Source of the DNA: Pleurocapsa sp. MO_226.B13
GTDB lineage: Bacteria > Cyanobacteriota > Cyanobacteriia > Cyanobacteriales > Xenococcaceae
Assembly (NCBI GenBank): GCA_030064795.1
Contig: JASJEI010000468.1
Location: forward strand, 1-8,415
Direction of reading: 5' to 3'
Length of the DNA stretch: 8,415 nucleotides
This document shows, piece by piece, positions 1 through 6,026 of the stretch. How positions within the stretch are numbered: position 1 is the first letter of the stretch; every line of letters starts with the position of its first letter. The notes below the pieces were generated by a model. The model made no database searches. It saw nothing but the letters and a program-made list of their open reading frames with translations, and was not told the origin of the DNA. The position numbers and the translations under genes were made by a program.

Positions 1-484
1 TCTCTAATAACTTAGGATCGCTTTCGATTTGTTTTACTGCTGGACAATCTTTAGCAACATCAAGATAATCACCAATAATAAAGGTCTCGTTGTATTTTTT
101 CTCTGCTATTTCTTTTTCTAGATGGTGAAAAGAAAATTGAGTTTTTTTATTGCCATAACACCTCGAAGTATTGGCGTAGTGATGAATCTGTTTAACTAGC
201 TTCCTAGGTAAATTTATCCCTACATAAAGACCATCTTTTTTTAAGATATCGACAATTTTATCTTCTTCAATACTATCTAAACAAGAACTTCTCTGAATAC
301 CTGGTTGGCTTTGGACGGGTTGACAAAAAAAATATGTCGATAAATCTCGAATGAGCTTAAATCGACTCAATAAAAACATAAATAGCCATCGATAATCTGT
401 CAGGGCCCATTGATAGTATTTTTTCCATTTCACCTTAATTCGTTTTAGGTAATTAGGCATACTTGAGACATGAAAGTTGAACAT
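1..484 (-). CDS. Partial ORF, C-terminus beyond left edge; tentative PhyH-like dioxygenase
   Basis: An open frame of 161 codons runs from ATG at 484 to the left edge without a stop, so the gene is cut by the window. The start is well supported: AGGAGTA lies about 10 nt upstream, one of the few clear SD sites here. A second in-frame ATG (460) is possible but has no such site. The N-terminus is basic and aromatic (KVKWKKYYQW around residues 17-26) and is not a clean signal peptide. Around residues 76-108 an 'EDKIVDILKKDGLYVGINLP' stretch followed by a helix and 'HHYANTSRCYG' resembles the entry to the double-stranded beta-helix of phytanoyl-CoA dioxygenase-like proteins ('L..DG...I..LP'). The iron ligands (HxD...H) would lie in the missing part, so enzymatic function is inference only. 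It could equally be an uncharacterised cyanobacterial family. Coding is secure, product is not. Confidence 0.72.
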   Translation of the reverse strand, partial: MFNFHVSSMPNYLKRIKVKWKKYYQWALTDYRWLFMFLLSRFKLIRDLSTYFFCQPVQSQPGIQRSSCLDSIEEDKIVDILKKDGLYVGINLPRKLVKQIHHYANTSRCYGNKKTQFSFHHLEKEIAEKKYNETFIIGDYLDVAKDCPAVKQIESDPKLLE

Positions 485-540
485 TGAAATTATTTACTCC
501 TATTGTGTTAAGTAGTGCCTAAGTGTTTATTTTAGTGATT

Positions 541-568
541 ATTATCTTGCCTAAAGATACAAATACAA
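541..568 (-). promoter_or_regulatory. Candidate sigma70 promoter for the left-edge gene
   Basis: On the minus strand a TTGTAT -35 (563-568) and a GATAAT -10 (541-546) are separated by 16 nt. They would start transcription near 534 and give a 5' UTR of about 50 nt carrying the SD of the gene starting at 484. This is a sequence match only. The region is AT-rich, so chance matches are common. Confidence 0.35.
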
Positions 569-691
569 AAGTGACAAACTAGGTACAAAAAACGGTTAAA
601 TTAGAGCTAATTCGTAAAGAAAATCTAAAGAGAGAAAAGATCAATATTTAGTGGAAGATAAGCTAGTTGGTGTTGAATAACATATATGTAA

Positions 692-785
692 ATGAGTCGT
701 CTTCCTCAAATTGCAGCACCTCATAGAAAATCTTATCAAGCGCGATTTAAGCGACGCTGAGTGGGAAGTTTTGAAACCATTACTG
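692..785 (+). pseudogene. Remnant of IS5/IS4-type transposase, N-terminus only, frameshifted
   Basis: The stretch RDLSDAEWEVLKPLL (about 741-785) matches the N-terminal signature of IS5-family transposases (DUF4096 type, usual form 'YPSDLTDAEWALLEPLLP'). A start ATG at 692 reads MSRLPQIAAPHRKSYQ in a different frame. Moving from that 'SYQ' to 'DLSDAEW' needs a one-base correction near 738-742, as expected for an insertion-type frameshift. After 'PLL' the homology stops abruptly. The remaining plus-frame residues up to 917 are nonsense relative to the family and are the antisense of the small secreted protein gene at 780-932. A full transposase has over 250 residues, so about 30 remain. No terminal inverted repeats were recognised. 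Non-functional. Confidence 0.72.
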
Positions 786-932
786 ATCCTCTACACTGCT
801 ATCCTCATAGTTATTGTTGCCGACTGTGGTGGCACTGGTACTATCTGGTTGTATGACTACCTCTTGAGCCAAAATTATATTAGGTATAAGAATACCTGCT
901 GCAATGCCGAGAGATAAAATTTGGCGATACAT
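780..932 (-). CDS. Small secreted protein, 50 aa, 3' end probably replaced by IS remnant
   Basis: ATG at 932 to TAA at 780-782 on the minus strand gives 50 residues. Residues 1-23 form a textbook Sec signal peptide: MYRQ n-region, hydrophobic core ILSLGIAAGILIPNIIL, and an ALA-like cleavage box ending LAQ before EVV. The mature part (about 27 residues) is polar and acidic, rich in S, T, N, D and E (PDSTSATTVGNNNY, then EDSSVEDQ). No other start exists in this frame; a TAA lies 15 nt upstream, and no SD is visible. The stop codon falls in the bases that encode 'PLL' of the transposase remnant on the other strand, so the natural C-terminus may be lost and the IS scrap may supply the stop. The family is not securely recognised; several cyanobacterial small exported proteins look similar at the N-terminus. 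It may be a live small gene or a truncated relic. Confidence 0.55.
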   Translation of the reverse strand: MYRQILSLGIAAGILIPNIILAQEVVIQPDSTSATTVGNNNYEDSSVEDQ

Positions 933-1050
933 AATTTTGATAACTTATCGATAGTAATTTTGTTGATTGACATCTAATTACATCTGGTATCAAATCAGTA
1001 TGCACTTACAGCAGTTTTCTCTTAGTTAGCAGGCATTAGAATATTTGAGA

Positions 1051-3534
1051 TTAATTGACAAGAAGTTGCCAAGCTTGAATAAATTTACCCTGCATTACCG
1101 CTGCTGCACCACGGAGAGTAGCTACTTCGGGAATATCGGGATTGATTTTAGTGGCAGTATTTAAAGCAACTTCCGCAGGTTTGGGTTGCCAATCATAAAG
1201 ATGAACAAAAGCTAAATAAGCATAACCATAGGGATTTTGGGGTTCAATCTTGGTAATCTGACGAAAGGAAGCGATCGCGCCGTTGACATCCTGCTGTAAG
1301 ACTTGAGACAGTGCTTTGGCATAAAGCCAGTTTAGTCGTTGTCTTGAGCTTACCTGGTTGTTTTGGAGACGATAAGTTAGAGATAACTCTGCCTGCTGAA
1401 GATAATCGTGTTTGGCATCATACTGATTGATCCGAGCAGTTTGGGCAAAAATAGGTTCTAGTCCCTGGATATTTTCTGCCATTTTGGGTGCGGTATTGCG
1501 TAACTGGGTGACTAAATCTAATTCTGGTGCGGGAGTAGCTGAGGCTTGAGGATCGATGGTAATGGCTATCGGTGTAAAAGTAAGGGGTTGAGTTTTACCT
1601 GTATATCGATCTAAATAAATGGCATCTAAATAATATTTTCCAGGTGATATATCTGTTGGAGGTAACATAGCCGTTCTTTCTGTTACCTGTAAAGTAATTT
1701 GCTCTCGATCGGTTGCAGGAATTAATTTACCCATGCCTATACCATGGTCGTGTAGCCAAAAAGAGTCGGGATTATTTTCGTGTTTCCAGGTTAATAAGAC
1801 GATACCAGATTGAAGAGTTTGGCGATCGCCCGTCCACTGATAGGTAACGGGAATAGGTACACCAGGGGGAGACGAGGTAGGAAGATCGGCTGAGAGGGTA
1901 AGTTGGGGAGTTGGGGAGTTGGGGAGTTGGGATACTTCTACCAACGGGCGATCGCGATAGTAAAGTTTTAATTGACTGCGATCGGGTAGTTGCCAACTTT
2001 TTTGCAGTTTAAAGTCTTGTCCTTGTTCGATTAGTTTTACCATTGCAGGTTGAGATTCGGGAATAGATCCTTGTTCTCTTGTTTTAGTAACAAACCAATC
2101 TAAAGAACGAGAATCTTGTAAGATTTCATTTTCCCTTACTCCCACTTGACGACCAGAAACACGAGCATTATTTTGTTTTCCGTAGAAAGAGAAATTGTGT
2201 TGATTGATTTCAGGAGTAGAAGGCAATACGCCCAAGACTGTTCTTAAATAGGGTGAAGTATTGCTAATTTCGGCGATTACTTCTGGATGGGGAAAAGGTT
2301 CACCCCTGTAGGGATGGCGTTGAGTACGAGGACTGAGTTTAGCTGCGATCGCACCTCCACCCAAGGGAAAGATATTGAGTAACATCAAAACAATTCCCAA
2401 ACTGGCCGTTATCCAGAGGATGTATTTTTGCCAGCGACTGCGCCAGGATAATAAACCCACTGCCAAAATCAGAGACAGTACGGGTAACAGAGGCAAAATA
2501 TAACGAGCGTCTTTATTAATGTTGAGGGAAGAGAGAAGATAACCACCGACTAGGAAGACTCCGATCCAGATCCAGGTTTCTTTTGAGGAATAGATCGCTT
2601 TGCTACTACTCCTCTTATATAGATATCTGCCCAGTAAATAAAATAAAAATCCCGACAAAGGAATCAATAACAAATGCCAAGAAAGTAGATAGGGCATCAC
2701 TTTGCCATAATATGTCCAGGCATCTAAAGTAGTTAATGCTGGATCTCCCTCGGCGATCGCTGAATCTACTGTTGCCCGTTTGCCCGAAGTTAAGATTAGC
2801 AGCCAATTGGTACGATACCAGGGAAAAGCCACGGTAATACCTACCATCAGCGAAACAATTAACTGAACTAGCTTTAACCATTGACGATTTCTCAGAAATT
2901 TAAACCCGATCCAAACTAACGGTAAAAATAAAAAAAATAAAGCCGTTTGCTTGATCGAAATAGCCAAACCGAAGGATATTCCCCACAAAATCCCTAAAAT
3001 CCAGCTATTAAAATTTTGCTGCTTACCGAGAAAATAAACCGTCAGTAACCAAAAACTAAAAGTGACGGCAGTAGTCAGGGGATAATCGAGAAGAAACTCC
3101 AGACGATGATAATACAAGCCAGGCAATACTTGACATAACCCCCCTGCCCATAAGCCAGTGGTAACATCAAACAAAGCAATACCTAAGCCATACACCGAAA
3201 CCAACAACACCGCACTATAAAACAACATAATTAGCGTTGCCGAATCTTGAGCGATCCCAAACAGACTAATTAAAGGTGCAGTCAGAATATAGTTAAGGGG
3301 CGGAATTTTATTAGACCGCAGCCAGAAACTACGCCACCACTCCCCACTCAACCATTCGGGACTTTGCAGGGCTTCCCAGTAATTCAAGACACCATTAAGA
3401 TAATCAGCCTCATCCCAGGCTGGTACAGAGCGATCGAGGACAAACCACAGGCGATCGCAGATTGCCCCCGTCAACCAAATCAAACCGAGAATGATTAATC
3501 CTTGTTGCCAACTAAGCTGCTTTGTTTCTTTCAC
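1051..3534 (-). CDS. GT39/ArnT-like membrane glycosyltransferase with C-terminal TPR-like extension
   Basis: A polytopic GT-C glycosyltransferase of the protein-mannosyltransferase/ArnT superfamily. Such enzymes transfer a sugar from a polyprenyl-phosphate carrier to a lipid, glycan or protein on the outer face of the plasma membrane. Family marks: the acidic first-loop motif WDEADY (40-45), K-I-PPL (76-80), a second acidic loop FLLDYPLT (147-154), and DARYILPLLP (342-351), typical of the last core helices. About ten to twelve hydrophobic helices occupy residues 10-390. Residues 400-530 form a soluble segment, 545-660 a predicted beta-rich domain (PGKYYLDAIYLDRYTG at 631-646), and 735-820 two TPR-like helix pairs. 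At 827 aa it is much longer than ArnT-type enzymes (about 550), so the extension is notable. The start is GTG at 3534; a TAA lies just upstream in frame. It follows the GNAT gene by 35 nt on the same strand, suggesting co-transcription. Donor and acceptor are unknown. Confidence 0.85.
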   Translation of the reverse strand: MKETKQLSWQQGLIILGLIWLTGAICDRLWFVLDRSVPAWDEADYLNGVLNYWEALQSPEWLSGEWWRSFWLRSNKIPPLNYILTAPLISLFGIAQDSATLIMLFYSAVLLVSVYGLGIALFDVTTGLWAGGLCQVLPGLYYHRLEFLLDYPLTTAVTFSFWLLTVYFLGKQQNFNSWILGILWGISFGLAISIKQTALFFLFLPLVWIGFKFLRNRQWLKLVQLIVSLMVGITVAFPWYRTNWLLILTSGKRATVDSAIAEGDPALTTLDAWTYYGKVMPYLLSWHLLLIPLSGFLFYLLGRYLYKRSSSKAIYSSKETWIWIGVFLVGGYLLSSLNINKDARYILPLLPVLSLILAVGLLSWRSRWQKYILWITASLGIVLMLLNIFPLGGGAIAAKLSPRTQRHPYRGEPFPHPEVIAEISNTSPYLRTVLGVLPSTPEINQHNFSFYGKQNNARVSGRQVGVRENEILQDSRSLDWFVTKTREQGSIPESQPAMVKLIEQGQDFKLQKSWQLPDRSQLKLYYRDRPLVEVSQLPNSPTPQLTLSADLPTSSPPGVPIPVTYQWTGDRQTLQSGIVLLTWKHENNPDSFWLHDHGIGMGKLIPATDREQITLQVTERTAMLPPTDISPGKYYLDAIYLDRYTGKTQPLTFTPIAITIDPQASATPAPELDLVTQLRNTAPKMAENIQGLEPIFAQTARINQYDAKHDYLQQAELSLTYRLQNNQVSSRQRLNWLYAKALSQVLQQDVNGAIASFRQITKIEPQNPYGYAYLAFVHLYDWQPKPAEVALNTATKINPDIPEVATLRGAAAVMQGKFIQAWQLLVN
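1901..1931. repeat. Octamer tandem repeat (AGTTGGGG)x3.9 inside the glycosyltransferase gene
   Basis: Three perfect AGTTGGGG units and a fourth of seven bases lie head to tail. Read on the coding (minus) strand they are CCCCAACT and encode residues about 536-546, QLPNSPTPQLT, in a proline-rich linker between the soluble segment after the membrane core and the beta-rich domain. All three phases of the octamer are open, so the repeat itself is tolerated in any frame. A unit is not a multiple of three, so gain or loss of one copy would shift the downstream frame. Such short tandem repeats are common in cyanobacterial genomes. Confidence 0.9.
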
Positions 3535-3556
3535 CAGATTTTATTTCTTAGGAAGT

Positions 3557-3564
3557 GCGATCGC
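3557..3564. repeat. HIP1 octamer between the GNAT and glycosyltransferase genes
   Basis: GCGATCGC is the highly iterated palindrome typical of cyanobacterial genomes. This copy sits in the 35-nt gap of the probable operon. Other perfect copies start at 1271, 1822, 1949, 2345, 2753, 3451 and 6985. The clustering supports a cyanobacterial origin; no local role is implied. Confidence 0.95.
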
Positions 3565-3569
3565 TGTGA

Positions 3570-4004
3570 CTATAATTTCTGGATCATTTTGACATGAGCG
3601 ATACCAGCTTCTTCAAACTCTTCTCCCACTATCTCAAATCCTAATTGTAAATATAGTCGAGCAATATAAGTTTGAGCGTGAACTACTGCTGTGGTTTTAT
3701 TTTGCTCGGAAATAGTTTCTAAAGCAGTTAACATGAGTTTTTTAGCCAAACCTTGCTTTCTGGCTTCAGGTAACACCGCTAGCCTTTCAATCTTTGCCGT
3801 TTTAGCATCAATTTCTCTAATTCTGGTCGTACCGACAGCGCGATCGTCTTGATAGGCTAGTAAATGGATCGCATCCTCATCCAAACCATCAAACTCTAAT
3901 TCGGCTGCTACTCCTTGTTCTTCCTGAAACACTTTAGTTCTAATCTGCTCGATCGCAGCAATTTCATCTTGAAATCTTACTGTCCTAATCTCTACTGAAC
4001 TCAT
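3570..4004 (-). CDS. GNAT family N-acetyltransferase (ElaA/YjcF-like)
   Basis: A 144-aa single-domain GCN5-related acetyltransferase that would transfer acetyl from acetyl-CoA to an amine on a small molecule or protein in the cytosol. The N-terminal IRTKVFQEEQGV (21-32) is the hallmark of the ElaA/YjcF branch ('R..VF..EQ.v'). The beta-strand VGTTRIR (57-63) precedes the acetyl-CoA binding motif A, IERLAVLPEARKQGLAKKL (72-90), where RKQGLA forms the pyrophosphate-binding loop. Motif B, LYLQLGFEIVGEEFEEAG (117-134), closes the fold. Length is normal and nothing is missing. ATG at 4004 is the only sensible start and has only a weak SD. It is the first gene of a likely two-gene unit with the glycosyltransferase. 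The substrate is unknown; linking it to glycan acetylation is inference from position only. Confidence 0.9.
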   Translation of the reverse strand: MSSVEIRTVRFQDEIAAIEQIRTKVFQEEQGVAAELEFDGLDEDAIHLLAYQDDRAVGTTRIREIDAKTAKIERLAVLPEARKQGLAKKLMLTALETISEQNKTTAVVHAQTYIARLYLQLGFEIVGEEFEEAGIAHVKMIQKL

Positions 4005-4031
4005 ACAAAAATCATATCCAACCTATTAAAG

Positions 4032-4060
4032 ATCATAAAGTTGAATAATAAAGAACTCAA
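4032..4060 (-). promoter_or_regulatory. Candidate sigma70 promoter for the GNAT-glycosyltransferase unit
   Basis: On the minus strand TTGAGT (-35, 4055-4060) and TATGAT (-10, 4032-4037) are spaced by exactly 17 nt. Transcription would begin near 4025, about 20 nt before the GNAT ATG. This is the best-spaced promoter match in the divergent region. Confidence 0.5.
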
Positions 4061-4138
4061 AAAATTTTACTGTAAATCTTAAAAACTACAAATATATTTT
4101 AATTCCAGAAAGACTTGAGATTAATAGATCTGAGAAAT

Positions 4139-4166
4139 TTGAACTCGTCAGTAATAAATCTGTAAT
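4139..4166 (+). promoter_or_regulatory. Candidate sigma70 promoter for ndhD
   Basis: TTGAAC (-35, 4139-4144), a 16-nt spacer and TGTAAT (-10, 4161-4166) point toward ndhD and would leave a 5' UTR of about 137 nt containing the A/T dyad at 4216-4245. A second, closer -10-like TATACT (4268-4273) lacks a good -35. The whole gap 4005-4309 is AT-rich and holds no convincing gene, only these signals. Which start is used cannot be decided from sequence. Confidence 0.33.
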
Positions 4167-4215
4167 TAGCGTTACCTAAAGCAATGAACTTTACAAATCT
4201 GAGTTGGAAACAAGA

Positions 4216-4245
4216 CGTTACTAATTTTTTTTAAAAAAAATAACG
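4216..4245. promoter_or_regulatory. A/T-tract dyad upstream of ndhD
   Basis: CGTTA (4216-4220) and TAACG (4241-4245) flank T8 (4225-4232) directly followed by A8 (4233-4240), an inverted repeat broken only by a 4-base CTAA bulge in the left arm. It could be a protein-binding or curved-DNA element, or a hairpin in the ndhD leader if the distal promoter is used. It lacks a GC stem and is not a convincing intrinsic terminator. Confidence 0.5.
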
Positions 4246-4309
4246 ATCTTTACAAAGCTTAATATATTATACTTTTACTAACAGTTAAATTTATTATCAA
4301 AAATTTACA

Positions 4310-5950
4310 ATGGTAGCTCAATTTCCCTGGCTTACCGCGATTATCTTGTTACCTTTGCTAGCTGCTCTAGCAATCCCGCTTCTCCCCGACAAAGAAGGAA
4401 AGACCGTTCGTTGGTATGCTCTTATTGTTGGCGTTGCAGATTTCATTTTGATGGGTTTCGCCTTTTGGAATAATTACAATGCCAGTAATGCTCAGTTTCA
4501 ATTAGTCGAAAATTACAGTTGGATTCCTCAGTTAGGAATCAGTTGGACTGTTTCAGTAGATGGTATATCTGCTCCCTTAGTTCTGCTTGCAGGATTCGTA
4601 ACTACTCTGGCAATGCTGTCTGCTTGGCAAGTAGACCGCAAACCACGTTTATTTTACTTTTTGATGTTGGTGCTATATTCCGCTCAAATCGGTGTGTTTG
4701 TAGCCCAAGATTTATTGTTGTTCTTTATTATGTGGGAACTAGAACTGGTTCCTGTATATCTCCTGGTTTCTATCTGGGGCGGTTCAAAACGTCGTTATGC
4801 AGCGACTAAGTTTTTACTCTACACTGCAGCGGCCTCGATATTTATCTTGGTAGCAGGATTGGGTATGGCTTTCTACGGCGATAACTTTAGCTTCGATCTT
4901 GCTGCTCTATCTATGAAAGATTATCCTCTGGCTTTAGAAATTCCCCTGTACGCAGGATTGCTAATTGCCTTTGGAGTCAAACTAGCAATTTTCCCTCTCC
5001 ATACCTGGTTACCCGATGCTCACGGCGAAGCTTCTGCTCCTGTATCGATGATTTTAGCAGGCGTACTGCTAAAAATGGGCGGTTACGGTTTAATTCGCTT
5101 CAACATGGAATTATTAACCGATGCTCACGTCTATTTTGCTCCAGTCTTAGCCACTTTAGGAGTAATCAACATCATCTACGGTGCTTTTAGTTCTTTTGGT
5201 CAAACCAACATGAAACGCCGTCTGGCATATTCCTCAGTATCTCATATGGGATTTGTCCTTTTGGGTCTTGCTTCCTTTACCGATCTTGGTACTAGTGGAG
5301 CGATGCTACAGATGTTGTCCCATGGTTTGATTGCATCGGTATTGTTCTTCCTGACAGGGGTAACTTACGATCGCACTCACACTTTGTTTATGGATCGTAT
5401 GGATGGTCTGGGGGTAGTAATGCCCAAAGTCTTTGCTCTATTTACCGCAGGTGCAATGGCATCTCTAGCTCTACCTGGAATGAGTGGTTTTGCTAGCGAG
5501 ATAGCAGTATTTGTTGGGGTAAGTAGTAATGATGTGTACAATCCGACATTTTCTACAGTACTAGTCTTCTTGGCTGCGGTAGGAATTATTATGACTCCTA
5601 TCTATCTGCTATCCATGCTCAGACTAGTGTTCTTCAACTCTAATGAAGCACTTGCTTGTGATCTGGACCAAGCTAAAATGTATACACCAAACAATGAGGT
5701 GGCAGTTTGTTTTGGTAATAGCTGCGTACTTCCAGATGAAGCTCCTTTTGACGATGCTAGACCAAGGGAAGTCTTTATTGCAGCCAGTTTCCTAATCTTA
5801 ATCTTGAGTATCGGTGTTTATCCTAAACTTGCTACTCAAATGTATGACGCAAAAACCGTAGCTATTAACGCGCAAATGCGTCAATCACAGACAATCATTG
5901 CTCAACAGAAGCAGTCCGATGTCCCTCAAATAGCAATAGTGAAAGAATAA
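4310..5950 (+). CDS. ndhD: NAD(P)H-quinone oxidoreductase (NDH-1) subunit 4, D1/D2 class
   Basis: Proton-pumping antiporter-like membrane subunit of cyanobacterial NDH-1, acting in respiration and cyclic electron flow in the thylakoid membrane. It is a NuoM homologue with about 14 transmembrane helices. Expected channel residues are present: E143 in MWELELVP (TM5), K224 in [18 protein letters not shown] (TM7), K255 in [10 protein letters not shown] (TM8) and E397 in GFASEIAVF (TM12). The opening [16 protein letters not shown] is that of the respiratory D1/D2 class, not the CO2-uptake D3/D4 class. Between TM13 and TM14 (about 443-484) lies a loop with C450, C467 and C472 (CFGNSC), longer than in NdhD1; with the 546-aa length this favours NdhD2, but that assignment is from memory of the family. 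The start ATG has no SD. It stands alone, divergent from the GNAT gene and convergent with lysR, as expected for a paralogue outside the main ndh operons. Confidence 0.95.
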   Translation: MVAQFPWLTAIILLPLLAALAIPLLPDKEGKTVRWYALIVGVADFILMGFAFWNNYNASNAQFQLVENYSWIPQLGISWTVSVDGISAPLVLLAGFVTTLAMLSAWQVDRKPRLFYFLMLVLYSAQIGVFVAQDLLLFFIMWELELVPVYLLVSIWGGSKRRYAATKFLLYTAAASIFILVAGLGMAFYGDNFSFDLAALSMKDYPLALEIPLYAGLLIAFGVKLAIFPLHTWLPDAHGEASAPVSMILAGVLLKMGGYGLIRFNMELLTDAHVYFAPVLATLGVINIIYGAFSSFGQTNMKRRLAYSSVSHMGFVLLGLASFTDLGTSGAMLQMLSHGLIASVLFFLTGVTYDRTHTLFMDRMDGLGVVMPKVFALFTAGAMASLALPGMSGFASEIAVFVGVSSNDVYNPTFSTVLVFLAAVGIIMTPIYLLSMLRLVFFNSNEALACDLDQAKMYTPNNEVAVCFGNSCVLPDEAPFDDARPREVFIAASFLILILSIGVYPKLATQMYDAKTVAINAQMRQSQTIIAQQKQSDVPQIAIVKE

Positions 5951-5982
5951 AAGAAAAAAAACCTAATTTTTCTTAAAAAAAG

Positions 5983-6025
5983 AAAAGGCTGACAAGTTTG
6001 AAGTAAAGTTTAATGTCAGTCTTTT
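5983..6025. terminator. Bidirectional intrinsic terminator between ndhD and lysR
   Basis: AAAAGGCTGACA (5983-5994) pairs with TGTCAGTCTTTT (6014-6025), 11 canonical pairs of 12 with the odd pair a G-T wobble in one direction, around a 19-nt loop. T7 (6022-6028) follows on the plus strand. On the minus strand the stem leads into TTTTCTTTTTTT, so it can end both convergent genes. The lysR stop (6027-6029) abuts the stem. Confidence 0.85.
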
Positions 6026-6026
6026 T

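Noticed and set aside
786..917. Plus-strand continuation of the transposase frame (up to a 68-aa product)
   Set aside because: After 'KPLL' it has no transposase similarity and is simply the antisense of the small secreted protein gene; only the first part is IS-derived.
1901..1931. Octamer tract as a CRISPR or origin iteron array
   Set aside because: The units are directly adjacent, only 8 bp long and inside a coding frame, with no spacers and no replication gene nearby.
4184..4234. 16-codon ATG frame (MNFTNLSWKQDVTNFF) upstream of ndhD, as a leader peptide
   Set aside because: It has no SD, no regulatory-codon run and ends in the A/T tract; short frames like this are expected by chance in AT-rich DNA.
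4005..4309. NdhR/CmpR-type binding site controlling ndhD
   Set aside because: I found no convincing match to the known carbon-regulator motif, and ndhD of the D1/D2 class is not the usual target; AT-rich sequence gives many chance half-sites.
5951..5974. AAGAAAAA/TTTTTCTT hairpin directly after ndhD as a first terminator
   Set aside because: The stem is almost entirely A-T and weak; the GC-containing hairpin at 5983-6025 is a far better terminator.
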